The notes under the pieces were generated by a model, which was not told where the DNA came from, made no database searches, and was given only the letters and a program-made list of their open reading frames with translations. The translations under genes were made by a program, and so were the position numbers. Below are positions 1-8,580 of a DNA stretch of 64,000 nucleotides, piece by piece; position 1 is the first letter of the stretch; each line of letters starts with the position of its first letter. The DNA is from Clostridium isatidis (GTDB lineage Bacteria > Bacillota > Clostridia > Clostridiales > Clostridiaceae): NCBI RefSeq assembly GCF_002285495.1, contig NZ_CP016786.1, forward strand, positions 2,308,001 through 2,372,000, in the 5' to 3' direction.

Positions 1-333
1 CATAACAATACTCATTCCTGCAATACTTCCTTGTGCCGCTTCCACCTTCTGCACTCCTTCAATTCTTGTAATTGAATTTAAGTCTGACTTAGTGAAGGGC
101 TCTATTAAACTATAATCTGCTCCTAGATTATCTGGTTGAAAATAAACATTTATTTTATTTGCGCTTGTATCTTCTGAAGACTGAACCACTTCTCTCTTTA
201 ATCCATTTCCAATAGATAATATTGTAACGACAGAACTTATTCCTATAATTATTCCAATCATAGTTAAAAAGGTTCTCAGCTTATGAGATTTTAAACTAGA
301 AATTGCTGTTTTTATTAAATTAGCTACTGACAT
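1..333 (-). CDS. MacB/FtsX-type ABC transporter permease, N-terminal part
   Basis: Only the first 111 codons are inside the window; the gene continues past the left edge. The start MSVANLIKTAISSLKSHKLR leads into a hydrophobic helix with the pattern TFLTMIGIIIGISSVVTILS, the usual first membrane helix of MacB/FtsX permeases, followed by the start of the extracytoplasmic MacB-type domain (KINVYFQP onwards). The ATPase gene ends one base upstream of this start, so an operon fusion protein-ATPase-permease is likely. The family exports peptides, antibiotics or lipoprotein-like substrates; the substrate here cannot be told. Confidence 0.88.
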   Translation of the reverse strand, partial: MSVANLIKTAISSLKSHKLRTFLTMIGIIIGISSVVTILSIGNGLKREVVQSSEDTSANKINVYFQPDNLGADYSLIEPFTKSDLNSITRIEGVQKVEAAQGSIAGMSIVM

Positions 334-334
334 A

Positions 335-1015
335 CTACATCTCCTTTGTGGCAACCCCATCTTTAATTTGGATTACCTTATTAGCATAACTTACTAAATC
401 TTTATCATGAGTTACCATAATTATAGTTTTATTATCCTTATTTAAATTTTTAAGTATTTCCATAATTTCTGCACTTGTATTACTATCCAATGCACCTGTT
501 GGCTCATCTGCAAATATTACATAAGGATTATTTATTAAAGCTCTGGCAATAGCAATACGCTGCTGCTGCCCCCCGGATAATTCTGTTGGAAATTGATTTT
601 TCTTTTCTAATAATCCAACTAAATCTAAATATTTTTCTACAGCCTCTTTTCTTTCCTTAACAGCTACTTTACCCTTATATAACAATGGAAGTTCTACATT
701 TTGTGCAATCGTTAAAGATTCAATTAAGTGAAATTGTTGAAATATAAAGCCCATATAATTATTTCTAAGCTCTGATCTTTCATTTTCATTAAAATTAGTT
801 ACGTCCTTACCATTAAATATATATTGTCCACTATCAAAACTATCAAGTAATCCAAGAAGATTTAATAAGGTTGTTTTCCCGCTTCCTGACTTACCCATTA
901 TTACTAAAAAATCTCCCTGTTCTATTTCTAAATTTATAGATTTTAAGGCATGAAGTTTATCATTTTTTAATTTATAGTACTTATTAATATCTTTTAACTC
1001 TATAACATTACTCAA
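335..1015 (-). CDS. ABC transporter ATP-binding protein, MacB/LolD type
   Basis: This 226-residue protein is a complete nucleotide-binding subunit. Walker A GKSGSGKTT lies near residue 41, the signature LSGGQQQR near residue 145, Walker B VIFADEPTGALD near residue 165, and the switch His in MVTHD near residue 203. The length fits the LolD/MacB ATPase group, which pairs with permeases carrying four membrane helices. Its start overlaps the end of the membrane fusion gene by 8 bp and it stops one base before the permease gene, so the three are translationally coupled. Confidence 0.93.
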   Translation of the reverse strand: MSNVIELKDINKYYKLKNDKLHALKSINLEIEQGDFLVIMGKSGSGKTTLLNLLGLLDSFDSGQYIFNGKDVTNFNENERSELRNNYMGFIFQQFHLIESLTIAQNVELPLLYKGKVAVKERKEAVEKYLDLVGLLEKKNQFPTELSGGQQQRIAIARALINNPYVIFADEPTGALDSNTSAEIMEILKNLNKDNKTIIMVTHDKDLVSYANKVIQIKDGVATKEM

Positions 1016-2147
1016 CAGGCATACCTTCTTTCATTTCTTCAGTAGGAAGTTCTACTATTTGATCTTCTTCCACTAACCCGCTATTAACAATAACTTTATC
1101 CCCCTCAGCTTCTGTATAGTTAATTTCTTGTTTAACTAGCAGGTTGTCCTCTACTTTATAGACATAAGTTTTACCTTCTTCATTAATAAGGGAACTTTTA
1201 GGTATTTCTATAGGACTGTCTGTTAACTCCACAACTGCTTGAACATGAAATCCATTAATTAATTTTTCTTGAGAATCTAAATTAATTTTCACTTCATAAT
1301 AAGATAAATCAGATGCTGCTGTTGAATTTAATTGGGATGCAGCTGGAATAGCATTACTTATTGGTCTATCTCCTAAAGAAGCAATTTTACCTTTAACAAT
1401 ATCTCCACTTGATAATATTGTTGCTTCTACTGCTTGTTCTGCTTTAATCTTCAAATAATCTTTCTCACTTACGCTGCCTTTTATATATAGTGTATCTGAT
1501 TCTATGATTATATAAGGCTGGGTAGCGTCCTTCTCATTATCACTTAATATTATTCTTCCATCTATAGGGGAAGTTACAGTATAATATTCCTTTTCACTTA
1601 AGGAAGCTATCTGCTTTTCATAAAGGCTAATTTGATTATCTACAGCAGTTGTTGATATTTGAGTTGAAGCTAAATTTTCAGTTTGAAATTTAGTATCTGA
1701 TTGCTGTACTAAAAGGTTAAGTTCTTCCTGTGAAGCTTTTTTTTCTTGTTCTTGAGCCTGTTTCTTTAATAATTCTTCTTGTTTTTTTAATTCTTCCTTT
1801 TGAGCTAATAATTCTTGCCTCTCCTTTTTGGCAGCTTCAAGCTGAAGATTTAGTTGAGCAATTTGATCAGTTATTTGTTCATTTTTATATGTAAATAAGG
1901 TATCCCCCTTCTTTACTGTTTGTCCATTTTCTACTGATAAGATCTCAACTGCTCCTTTTGTAGGATCTAGATATATTTCTTCCTTTTCCATTGGTACAAT
2001 AGTCCCATTAATAAATACTTTTTCCTTTGAAGGAATTGATAATAGTTTCATTTTTGTCTCTTTGCTATTTAAACTGGTACATCCAGAAATAACAATATTA
2101 ATTGCAGCAATTAATATTGTTCCTATTACTAGCTTTCTTTTCTTCAT
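1008..2147 (-). CDS. MacA/HlyD-like periplasmic-adaptor lipoprotein of an ABC exporter
   Basis: The 379-residue protein starts with a lipoprotein signal peptide (lipobox ISGC, lipidated Cys23). It then shows a short biotinyl-lipoyl half, a Gln/Glu/Lys-rich coiled coil around residues 95-150, the second lipoyl half (YTVTSPIDGRI), and a beta-barrel region, the order of HlyD/MacA adaptors. In Gram-positive bacteria these sit outside the membrane and couple to a MacB-type permease. A ribosome binding site AGGTG lies 5-7 bases before the ATG. It heads the operon with the ATPase and permease; export substrate unknown. Confidence 0.88.
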   Translation of the reverse strand: MKKRKLVIGTILIAAINIVISGCTSLNSKETKMKLLSIPSKEKVFINGTIVPMEKEEIYLDPTKGAVEILSVENGQTVKKGDTLFTYKNEQITDQIAQLNLQLEAAKKERQELLAQKEELKKQEELLKKQAQEQEKKASQEELNLLVQQSDTKFQTENLASTQISTTAVDNQISLYEKQIASLSEKEYYTVTSPIDGRIILSDNEKDATQPYIIIESDTLYIKGSVSEKDYLKIKAEQAVEATILSSGDIVKGKIASLGDRPISNAIPAASQLNSTAASDLSYYEVKINLDSQEKLINGFHVQAVVELTDSPIEIPKSSLINEEGKTYVYKVEDNLLVKQEINYTEAEGDKVIVNSGLVEEDQIVELPTEEMKEGMPVE

Positions 2148-2250
2148 ATTTACACCTCATTTTTCTTTATTTTAACCAAATATATACAAACTAATTTTAC
2201 TAATAGTACCATATTATGTCAACAAGTCACAAAAAATATAATAATCAATA

Positions 2251-2279
2251 TTGACAAAAAATTTCTTAAATGGTAATAT
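2251..2279 (+). promoter_or_regulatory. Sigma-A promoter of the leuA T-box leader
   Basis: A perfect -35 TTGACA (2251-2256) is separated by 17 bp from a -10 TAATAT (2274-2279). The predicted transcript starts near 2286, just before the conserved 5' part of the T-box leader. Confidence 0.8.
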
Positions 2280-2285
2280 ATTTTC

Positions 2286-2510
2286 AATTTAATATAATAA
2301 AGCCTTGATTGAGAGTAGTAGATTGGAAGAAGTTTCACAGAGAGTGGGAAATGGTGAGAGCCCACAAATGTTCACTTTCGAACTTGCTCATGAGCAGAAA
2401 GATTAGAAGTCTTTTCGGTAAAATATTTTGCCGTTATCATAATTAAGTATAATGTTGGATGGTACCGCTTAAATAGCTCCAATCTCGGATCTATTTAGGC
2501 GCTTTTTTAT
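2286..2510 (+). promoter_or_regulatory. T-box riboswitch, leucine-specific, upstream of leuA
   Basis: The leader has the T-box hallmarks in order. The stem I distal part reads AGAGAGTGGG (near 2339-2348), then GGTGAGAGCCCAC (from 2353). A specifier region GAACTTG gives codon CTT (Leu) at 2383-2385. The T-box bulge TGGT (2460-2463) within GATGGTACCGC can pair with an ACCA tRNA end, as expected for a discriminator A like that of tRNA-Leu. A terminator has arms GCTTAAATAG and CTATTTAGGC and a run of six T at 2502-2507. Uncharged tRNA-Leu would stabilise the antiterminator and turn on leuA. A second leucine codon CTC at 2387-2389 lies close by, so either register gives leucine. Confidence 0.93.
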
Positions 2511-2592
2511 TATAACTCTGGGGGCAATTAAGTCTTAATAACTAATTAAGACTTAATAATATATAAAAAAATAAAATTGGGGGGCTATTCAA

Positions 2593-4251
2593 ATGTTAAA
2601 TTACAAAAAGTATAAGAGATTTGAAACAATATGCTATAAGGAAAGGACTTGGCCAAACAAAACCATCAAGAAGGCACCAATTTGGTGTTCAGTAGACTTA
2701 AGGGATGGAAACCAAGCTCTTGTAAATCCAATGACAATTGAAGAAAAACTTGAAATGTTCAAGCTTTTAGTGGAACTTGGCTTTAAGGAAATTGAAGTGG
2801 GTTTCCCTTCTGCATCACAAATTGAATTTGATTTTTTAAGGACTTTGGTAGATAATAACTTAATTCCTGAAGATGTTACTATCCAGGTTCTTTGTCAGTG
2901 CAGGCCGCACCTTATAGAGAGAACTATGGAGGCTTTAAAAGGGGTAAAGAAGGTAATTTTCCATATATATAACTCTACTTCTGTTCTGCAGAGGGATGTT
3001 GTATTTAATATGAATAAGGAGGAAATTAAGCAAATTGCTATTAATGGAACAAATTTAGTAAAGCAATATGCAGATGATTTTCCTGGAGAAATAATCCTTG
3101 AATATTCACCAGAAAGCTTTACTGGCACAGAAGTTGATTATGCTTTAGAGGTTTGTGAGGCCGTATGTGATGCTTGGGGCGCATCAAAGGACAAAAAAGT
3201 TATAATAAACCTTCCTTCTACTGTTGAAATGGATACACCAAATGTATTTGCAGATCAAGTTGAATGGATGTCAAGGCACTTTAAGGATAGGGAAAGAATT
3301 ATATTAAGTATTCATCCTCATAATGACAGGGGAACTGCCACTGCTTCAGCAGAACTTGCCCTTTTAGCAGGAGCTGACAGAATTGAGGGTACCTTATTTG
3401 GAAATGGGGAAAGAACAGGTAACTTAGATATATTAAATGTTGCATATAATATGTTTTCCCAAGGTGTTAATCCTGAACTAAATTTAGAAAATATTGATAA
3501 AATAATTGAAGTTTATGAAAGGTGCTGCAAAATTCCAGTTCATATAAGACATCCTTATGCTGGAGAGTTAGTATTTACAGCCTTCTCTGGTTCCCATCAG
3601 GATGCTATCAATAAGGGAATGGCTAAATATCATGAAAGAAAAAATAAATATTGGGAAGTTCCATATTTATTAATAGATCCTAAAGACATAGGAAGGGAAT
3701 ATGAAGCCTTAGTCAGAATAAATAGTCAATCTGGTAAAGGTGGCGTTGCCTTTGTTATGGATAAGTATTTTGGCTTTAAAATGCCTAAGGCTATGCATAA
3801 GGAATTTGCAGATGTAATTCAAAAGATTTCAGAAAAGCTTGGAGAAATTGCTCCACAGACTATTATGGATAAATTTAAGGAAGAATATCTTGAAAAGGAA
3901 GGAAAATTTAAATTAATAAACTTCAAGGCTGCTCATCTTAATGAGAAGGATAATGCTGACACAAAGGTTGATTTAATCTTAACTTATAACGACCAAAGAC
4001 TAGAGCTGACAGGCATAGGAAATGGTCCTATTAACTCCTTAAAAAATGCTCTTTCTTCCTTGGTAGATACTACTATTTTAGATTATTCAGAACACTCTTT
4101 AGGAAATGGTTCAGAAGCTAATGCTGCAGCCTATATTCACTTAAAAAGAAATGATAATGGCAAAGATACCTTTGGAGTTGGGATCAGCAGCAATATTACC
4201 CTTGCCTCTGTCAAGGCAGTCTTTAGCGCACTAAACAGACTATATAAATAA
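2593..4251 (+). CDS. leuA: 2-isopropylmalate synthase, LeuA2 type
   Basis: This 552-residue enzyme condenses acetyl-CoA with 2-oxoisovalerate, the first step of leucine synthesis. The N-terminal TIM barrel carries the HMGL-like motifs SVDLRDGNQALVNPM (near residue 33) and HPHNDRGTATASAELALLAG (near 242), followed by GNGERTGN. The C-terminal third contains the LeuA regulatory domain (FGVGISSNITLASVKAV), where leucine inhibits in this family. The length fits the longer LeuA2 group found in actinobacteria and some clostridia. It stands alone behind its T-box with a terminator after it; the other leu genes are not in this window. Confidence 0.95.
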   Translation: MLNYKKYKRFETICYKERTWPNKTIKKAPIWCSVDLRDGNQALVNPMTIEEKLEMFKLLVELGFKEIEVGFPSASQIEFDFLRTLVDNNLIPEDVTIQVLCQCRPHLIERTMEALKGVKKVIFHIYNSTSVLQRDVVFNMNKEEIKQIAINGTNLVKQYADDFPGEIILEYSPESFTGTEVDYALEVCEAVCDAWGASKDKKVIINLPSTVEMDTPNVFADQVEWMSRHFKDRERIILSIHPHNDRGTATASAELALLAGADRIEGTLFGNGERTGNLDILNVAYNMFSQGVNPELNLENIDKIIEVYERCCKIPVHIRHPYAGELVFTAFSGSHQDAINKGMAKYHERKNKYWEVPYLLIDPKDIGREYEALVRINSQSGKGGVAFVMDKYFGFKMPKAMHKEFADVIQKISEKLGEIAPQTIMDKFKEEYLEKEGKFKLINFKAAHLNEKDNADTKVDLILTYNDQRLELTGIGNGPINSLKNALSSLVDTTILDYSEHSLGNGSEANAAAYIHLKRNDNGKDTFGVGISSNITLASVKAVFSALNRLYK

Positions 4252-4336
4252 AAACTGCGAATATCAAAGTTCCGATAAATAAATATATTTCATAAGTTGA
4301 TGACTTCACAAAGAAGCACTAAGCTCTAAAAATAAT

Positions 4337-4376
4337 AAAGAGGATGATTTTCAAAGAACAGAAAATCACCCTCTTT
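4337..4376 (+). terminator. Terminator of leuA, probably bidirectional
   Basis: A 16-bp stem (4337-4352 with 4361-4376, one G-U type mismatch) closes an 8-base loop. It has A and T tracts on its flanks and begins 85 bp after the leuA stop. On the other strand it lies beyond the repeat array that follows the convergent MFS gene. Confidence 0.75.
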
Positions 4377-4377
4377 C

Positions 4378-4577
4378 CACTCCAACTCCACACTCCTAAC
4401 TAAGTTTCCACTCCACACTCCACACTACTAACTGAAGTTAAACTCCACACTCCAAACTACTAACTCCTAACTGATCTTCAACTCCACACTCCTAACTAAG
4501 TTTCCACTCCACACTCCACACTACTAACTCCTAACTCCTAACTCCTAACTGAGTTTAAACTCCTAACTGAATTTAAC
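4378..4577. repeat. Degenerate heptamer repeat array (minus-strand unit TTAGGAG / TGTGGAG)
   Basis: About 200 bp consist almost only of variants of one 7-bp unit. Read on the minus strand they are TTAGGAG, TGTGGAG, TTTGGAG and TTAGTAG, interrupted by TGGAAAC and TTCAG. On the minus strand the array begins inside the 3' end of the MFS gene and runs to the shared terminator, so the MFS mRNA would end in a GGAG-rich tail. The same units recur at 41166-41366. No terminal inverted repeats or ORF suggest a transposon. Confidence 0.9.
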
Positions 4578-5788
4578 CTTCTCACATTCCACCTAACAAA
4601 TAAAATCAGTCCTAAATTGGCAATAGCAGTTAATAGGAAAATCACTCCTATTGGTATTCCAGTCTCTAAAATTTGCCCATATAACATCTGCCCTGGGGCT
4701 ACACTGATAGTTGCAACAGCTGTTGAAAAGGCGCTAACTCTTCCAAGCATTCCCCCTGGAACTTCCTTCTGCATAAAAGTAAGGGTTAAGACATTAGATA
4801 AGGCTAAAGACATCATTATAGCCATACCGCAAAGGGAAAATAATAAGGCTATTAAATAATTATTACTTTTTATAATTCCTAATAAGGCCATAAAACTTAC
4901 CCCTATAATCATAGGAAAATATGTATAATGAACCTTTTTCATTGAAAAAATCTTAGGTTTTACGCTAATCCAAAAGCCCCCAATAATCATCCCTAAAACA
5001 AATATACCTTCTACTATGCCATAAATTTCTGAAGGCAAATTCAATAATATCTTTATAAAATATGGAGCTACTATGGTTAAAATAGGCACTAGGAAAATGT
5101 TACATAGGGCATAAGAAGCTATAACTCCTAAGACTATTTTCTTTTCCCTTTTTAAGTAAACAAAACTATCCTTCATATCTATAAAGGACTTTATTATTGG
5201 CCTTTCAATTTTTTCCTTCTTCTCTACATCTGCTATATCTAAAAATAATTCTAAGATAGCAGAAATAAAGAAGGATAGGGCATTAATTAAAACTATTATT
5301 TTTATTCCAACAATTCCATATAATATCCCAGCTAATATTGGAGCTGCAAAATTTACTATAGAGCCTACTTGGTTTACTATACCATTAGCAGAAGTTAAGC
5401 TGTCTTCCTCAACTACCTGAGGTATTGAGGCAGTTACAGCTGGTCCATAAAGGGTATAACAAATAGACAATATAAACATAACTGCAGCAGCAATAAATTC
5501 ATGATCCTTTCCTTCTAATAAAATAAAGGCATAAATTCCAATTACCGCTGAACAGAAAAAGTCTAAATATACCATTATCTTCTTCCTATTTACATTGTCA
5601 GATAGCATTCCTGCTATAGGTGCAAATAAGATATATGGTATTGTTGAAAAGGCCATAATATTAGCAAAGACAGCTGTGCTGCCTGTAAATTCTAATAAAT
5701 ATAAGGACATACTAAATCTTTGAATGGCATTACCAAAAAGAGAAATAATCTGCCCTATTACTATAATTATAAAATTCTTATTTCTCAT
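4538..5788 (-). CDS. MFS transporter, EntS/macrolide-efflux-like, with repeat-encoded tail
   Basis: This 416-residue protein has about twelve membrane helices and the MFS loop motif GMLSDNVNRKKIM after helix 2. It resembles the EntS/MFS_3 exporters. Its start overlaps the siderophore ATPase by 11 bp, so it is the last gene of the iron operon and may export a siderophore or its remains; that role is inferred. The final residues RRLNSVRSLNSVRS are encoded by two 18-bp copies of the repeat at 4538-4580, and the stop codon is within the array. The native C-terminus was probably shorter. Confidence 0.88.
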   Translation of the reverse strand: MRNKNFIIIVIGQIISLFGNAIQRFSMSLYLLEFTGSTAVFANIMAFSTIPYILFAPIAGMLSDNVNRKKIMVYLDFFCSAVIGIYAFILLEGKDHEFIAAAVMFILSICYTLYGPAVTASIPQVVEEDSLTSANGIVNQVGSIVNFAAPILAGILYGIVGIKIIVLINALSFFISAILELFLDIADVEKKEKIERPIIKSFIDMKDSFVYLKREKKIVLGVIASYALCNIFLVPILTIVAPYFIKILLNLPSEIYGIVEGIFVLGMIIGGFWISVKPKIFSMKKVHYTYFPMIIGVSFMALLGIIKSNNYLIALLFSLCGMAIMMSLALSNVLTLTFMQKEVPGGMLGRVSAFSTAVATISVAPGQMLYGQILETGIPIGVIFLLTAIANLGLILFVRWNVRRLNSVRSLNSVRS

Positions 5789-6578
5789 GGTTCCCCCTCA
5801 AAAGTTCATATTCCATACAAATTGGATAGTCACCATTTTCGCTGATTTGTAAATTAGCATCTATTCCGTAAATTTCCCTTAAACTATCCTTATTAATTAC
5901 ATCTAAAGGCTTACCTTGGCAGATAATTTTGCCCTTTTTAAGACCTATAATATTATGGGCAAATCTGCAGGCATTATTTAATTCATGAAGAACAATAACT
6001 ACTGTAATTTTCTTTTCCTTATTTAATCTTTCTAAAACTTCTAATACTTCAAGCTGATAGGACATATCTAAATAAGTAGTAGGCTCATCCAGCATGATAA
6101 TATCTGTTTCCTGAGCTAATACCATGGCAATCCAAGCTCTTTGTCTTTGACCTCCAGAAAGATTTTCAACTTCCCTGTCTGCAAATTCCTTTAGGCCTGT
6201 TTCCTCTATAGCCCAATCTATTACTTCTTTATCATGTTTATTTAAGCCGCCAATCATTTTTTGATGAGGAAATCTTCCATAAGCTACAAGTTCTCTTACA
6301 GTTAAGCCGCTTGGACATACTGGTCCTTGAGGAAGAAAGGCAACTTCCTTGGCAATATCCTTTTCTTTTATCTTCTTTATATTTTTACCTTTTATGAATA
6401 TATCTCCACTTTTAGGCTTGTTAATTCTTGCTATAGTTTTTAACAAGGTAGATTTTCCACAGCCATTGGCACCAATTATTATGCTTATTTTGCCCTCTGG
6501 TATTGATAAATTCATATTCTCAATAATATTGTTATTTTCATATGATACCGATAAGTTCTTTACACTAATAGCTTCCAT
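5778..6578 (-). CDS. Siderophore ABC transporter ATP-binding protein, FepC/FecE type
   Basis: The 266-residue protein powers uptake of an iron chelate. Walker A is GANGCGKST (near residue 36), the signature LSGGQRQRAWIAMVL (near 140), Walker B TDIIMLDEPTTYLD, and the switch His is in VIVLHELN. QGPVCPSGLTVRELVAYGRFPHQ matches the Q-loop of the FecE/FepC group. It starts 2 bp after the permease gene ends. The closest described relatives move ferric hydroxamates or catecholates; the chelate here is unknown. Confidence 0.94.
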   Translation of the reverse strand: MEAISVKNLSVSYENNNIIENMNLSIPEGKISIIIGANGCGKSTLLKTIARINKPKSGDIFIKGKNIKKIKEKDIAKEVAFLPQGPVCPSGLTVRELVAYGRFPHQKMIGGLNKHDKEVIDWAIEETGLKEFADREVENLSGGQRQRAWIAMVLAQETDIIMLDEPTTYLDMSYQLEVLEVLERLNKEKKITVVIVLHELNNACRFAHNIIGLKKGKIICQGKPLDVINKDSLREIYGIDANLQISENGDYPICMEYELLRGNHEK

Positions 6579-6580
6579 AA

Positions 6581-7588
6581 TTATTTCTCCTTCATCATCA
6601 AATAAATAAAATATGGCACTCCAAATATTGATACAGTTATACCTACAGGTATTTCAATTGGAGAAAAAAGATTTCTTGAAACTGCATCTGCTAAAAGAGT
6701 TATAATAATGCTTATCATAGCTGAAATTAGAACAAAATTCTTATGATAAGGTCCTACTAATTTTCTTGCTAAATGTGGTGATATTAGGCCTAAAAATCCA
6801 ATATTACCTGCAAAGGCTGTAGCAGTTCCTGCTAGTATTACTGAATAGGTTAAAAACTTCTTTCTCTCCCTTTCTAAATTTAATCCTAAGGATATAGAAA
6901 GTTCATCAGAAAGATTTAAAACATCTAACTTCTTATGATTTAACATCACTACTATAAACATTAATAAAACAATTGGAATAATAACTTTGGCATAAGTCCA
7001 GCCTGCCCCCCAAAGACTACCTGATGTCCAAACCAATACCCTATTATAATCCCCTACTCCTCCTCTAAAGGTAAAGAAGGTGATAAAAGCATTAAGGCCT
7101 GCATTAAGACCTATCCCAATAAGAAGTAATCTTTTAGGCTTAATTCCCTTCCTGCTTGATAGCATATAAATAGCAAAGGCAGATAATGCTGCCCCAATTA
7201 TAGCCATAAAGGGAAGGACAAAAATAGATAATTCTCCAAGCTCGCTATAATAATTTGCAGTTTGATAAGTAATAAATAATACTGCTGCCACTGCAGCTCC
7301 TGCATTTATTCCTATTATTCCCGTATCAGCCAAATCATTTTTAGTTATAGTTTGAAGAATTGAACCTGCTGTTGATAGAGCAACAGCTACAAAAATTCCA
7401 ACTAACATTCTTGGTAATCTTATAGTTAAAATTGCTGTATTTTGAAGCTTTGTACCATTCCCCAATAAGGTATTTATAACATCCAAAGGAGATACTTTAT
7501 AAGTTCCCCAGCATAAGGTCGCAATAAAGGAGAGAACTAATAAAGCAGATAAAATTATAAGAACTATCTTAAATTTCCTTTTCTTCAT
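6581..7588 (-). CDS. FecCD-family siderophore permease (second subunit)
   Basis: The protein has 335 residues and about nine to ten membrane helices, typical of FecCD/BtuC permeases. Characteristic stretches are LRLPRMLVGIFVAVALSTAG-like near residue 57 and NIGFLGLISPHLARKLVG near residue 262, the latter in the cytoplasmic coupling region. A positively charged N-terminus MKKRKFK fits the inside-positive rule. Its start overlaps the preceding permease stop by one base, so the two form an obligate pair. Confidence 0.93.
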   Translation of the reverse strand: MKKRKFKIVLIILSALLVLSFIATLCWGTYKVSPLDVINTLLGNGTKLQNTAILTIRLPRMLVGIFVAVALSTAGSILQTITKNDLADTGIIGINAGAAVAAVLFITYQTANYYSELGELSIFVLPFMAIIGAALSAFAIYMLSSRKGIKPKRLLLIGIGLNAGLNAFITFFTFRGGVGDYNRVLVWTSGSLWGAGWTYAKVIIPIVLLMFIVVMLNHKKLDVLNLSDELSISLGLNLERERKKFLTYSVILAGTATAFAGNIGFLGLISPHLARKLVGPYHKNFVLISAMISIIITLLADAVSRNLFSPIEIPVGITVSIFGVPYFIYLMMKEK

Positions 7589-8580
7589 TATCCTCTCTCC
7601 TTTCTTGCTATTGCTATAAAAAATGGTATTCCTATTAGGGCTGTAAAAACTCCAATTGGAGTTTCATAAGGGTCAAATAACATTCTTGCTGCTATATCTG
7701 CATAGGTCAAAAGAACTGCTCCTAACAAAAATGAACATGGTATATTTCTTCTATAATCTTCCCCTAATAATTTTCTTACTATTTGAGGCACAATAAGGCC
7801 CACAAAGGCAATATTTTTACCTACCGCAACTGCTGCTGCACACATTGGTATCATTAAAATTAAGGTCATAAATCTGATTCTTTCTGGATTTTCTCCAAGG
7901 CCTATGGCAACATCGTCACCTAAATTTAAAATATTAATTTTTCCTGATAATAAAACTGCTATTATAAGTCCAATAATTCCAAAAGTAAAAACTAATTTAA
8001 AATCTGACCAAGTTGCATTTCTAAAACCTCCAGAAACCCAGAAACCAACCATTTGAGCCTGGTTTGATAAAAGACCAATTATAGTTGTTAAGGAAATAAA
8101 AAATGTACTCATAGCCGTTCCTGCTAATAGTATCTTGGCAATAGAATTATTATTTGCCTTTTTTGATATAAAGGCTAAAACTAATAAGCCTGTTGCTAAG
8201 GCTCCTATAAAAGCTGCTGCCATAACACTTGAAGTATTTATGCTTATTCCTAGGGCATAAAAAATTGCTATAACTAGGGTTGCTCCCTGGCTGACACCTA
8301 AAATAGATGGTTCTGCAATTGGATTTCTTGTAACCCCTTGAATCATAGCCCCTGTTACTCCTAAAATCCCCCCTGTAAATAATACAGCAAGGGCTCTTGG
8401 AATACGTACATCCCTAACTAACATTAGTTCTAGACTTTCACTATAATTAAAAATACTATCAAAAATGTGAGAAAAAGTAATAGGGACAGATCCCAGCCTT
8501 ACAGCCAGAACCAGTCCTCCTATTAGAAGTAACATACTAAAAATTGTAAAAATTAAGGTATGTTTTTTACTTTGTGCCAT
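7588..8580 (-). CDS. FecCD-family siderophore permease (first subunit)
   Basis: This 330-residue membrane protein has the FecCD motifs VRDVRIPRALAVLFTGGILGVTG near residue 54 and GKNIAFVGLIVPQIVRKLLG near residue 254. It would form a heterodimer with the next permease. The gene starts inside the last 14 bases of the binding-protein gene and ends on the start of the second permease, which indicates tight translational coupling across the uptake operon. Confidence 0.93.
   Translation of the reverse strand: MAQSKKHTLIFTIFSMLLLIGGLVLAVRLGSVPITFSHIFDSIFNYSESLELMLVRDVRIPRALAVLFTGGILGVTGAMIQGVTRNPIAEPSILGVSQGATLVIAIFYALGISINTSSVMAAAFIGALATGLLVLAFISKKANNNSIAKILLAGTAMSTFFISLTTIIGLLSNQAQMVGFWVSGGFRNATWSDFKLVFTFGIIGLIIAVLLSGKINILNLGDDVAIGLGENPERIRFMTLILMIPMCAAAVAVGKNIAFVGLIVPQIVRKLLGEDYRRNIPCSFLLGAVLLTYADIAARMLFDPYETPIGVFTALIGIPFFIAIARKERG

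Noticed and set aside
4378..4577. CRISPR-like array
   Set aside because: Units are 7 bp without spacers of constant length, and no cas genes are present.
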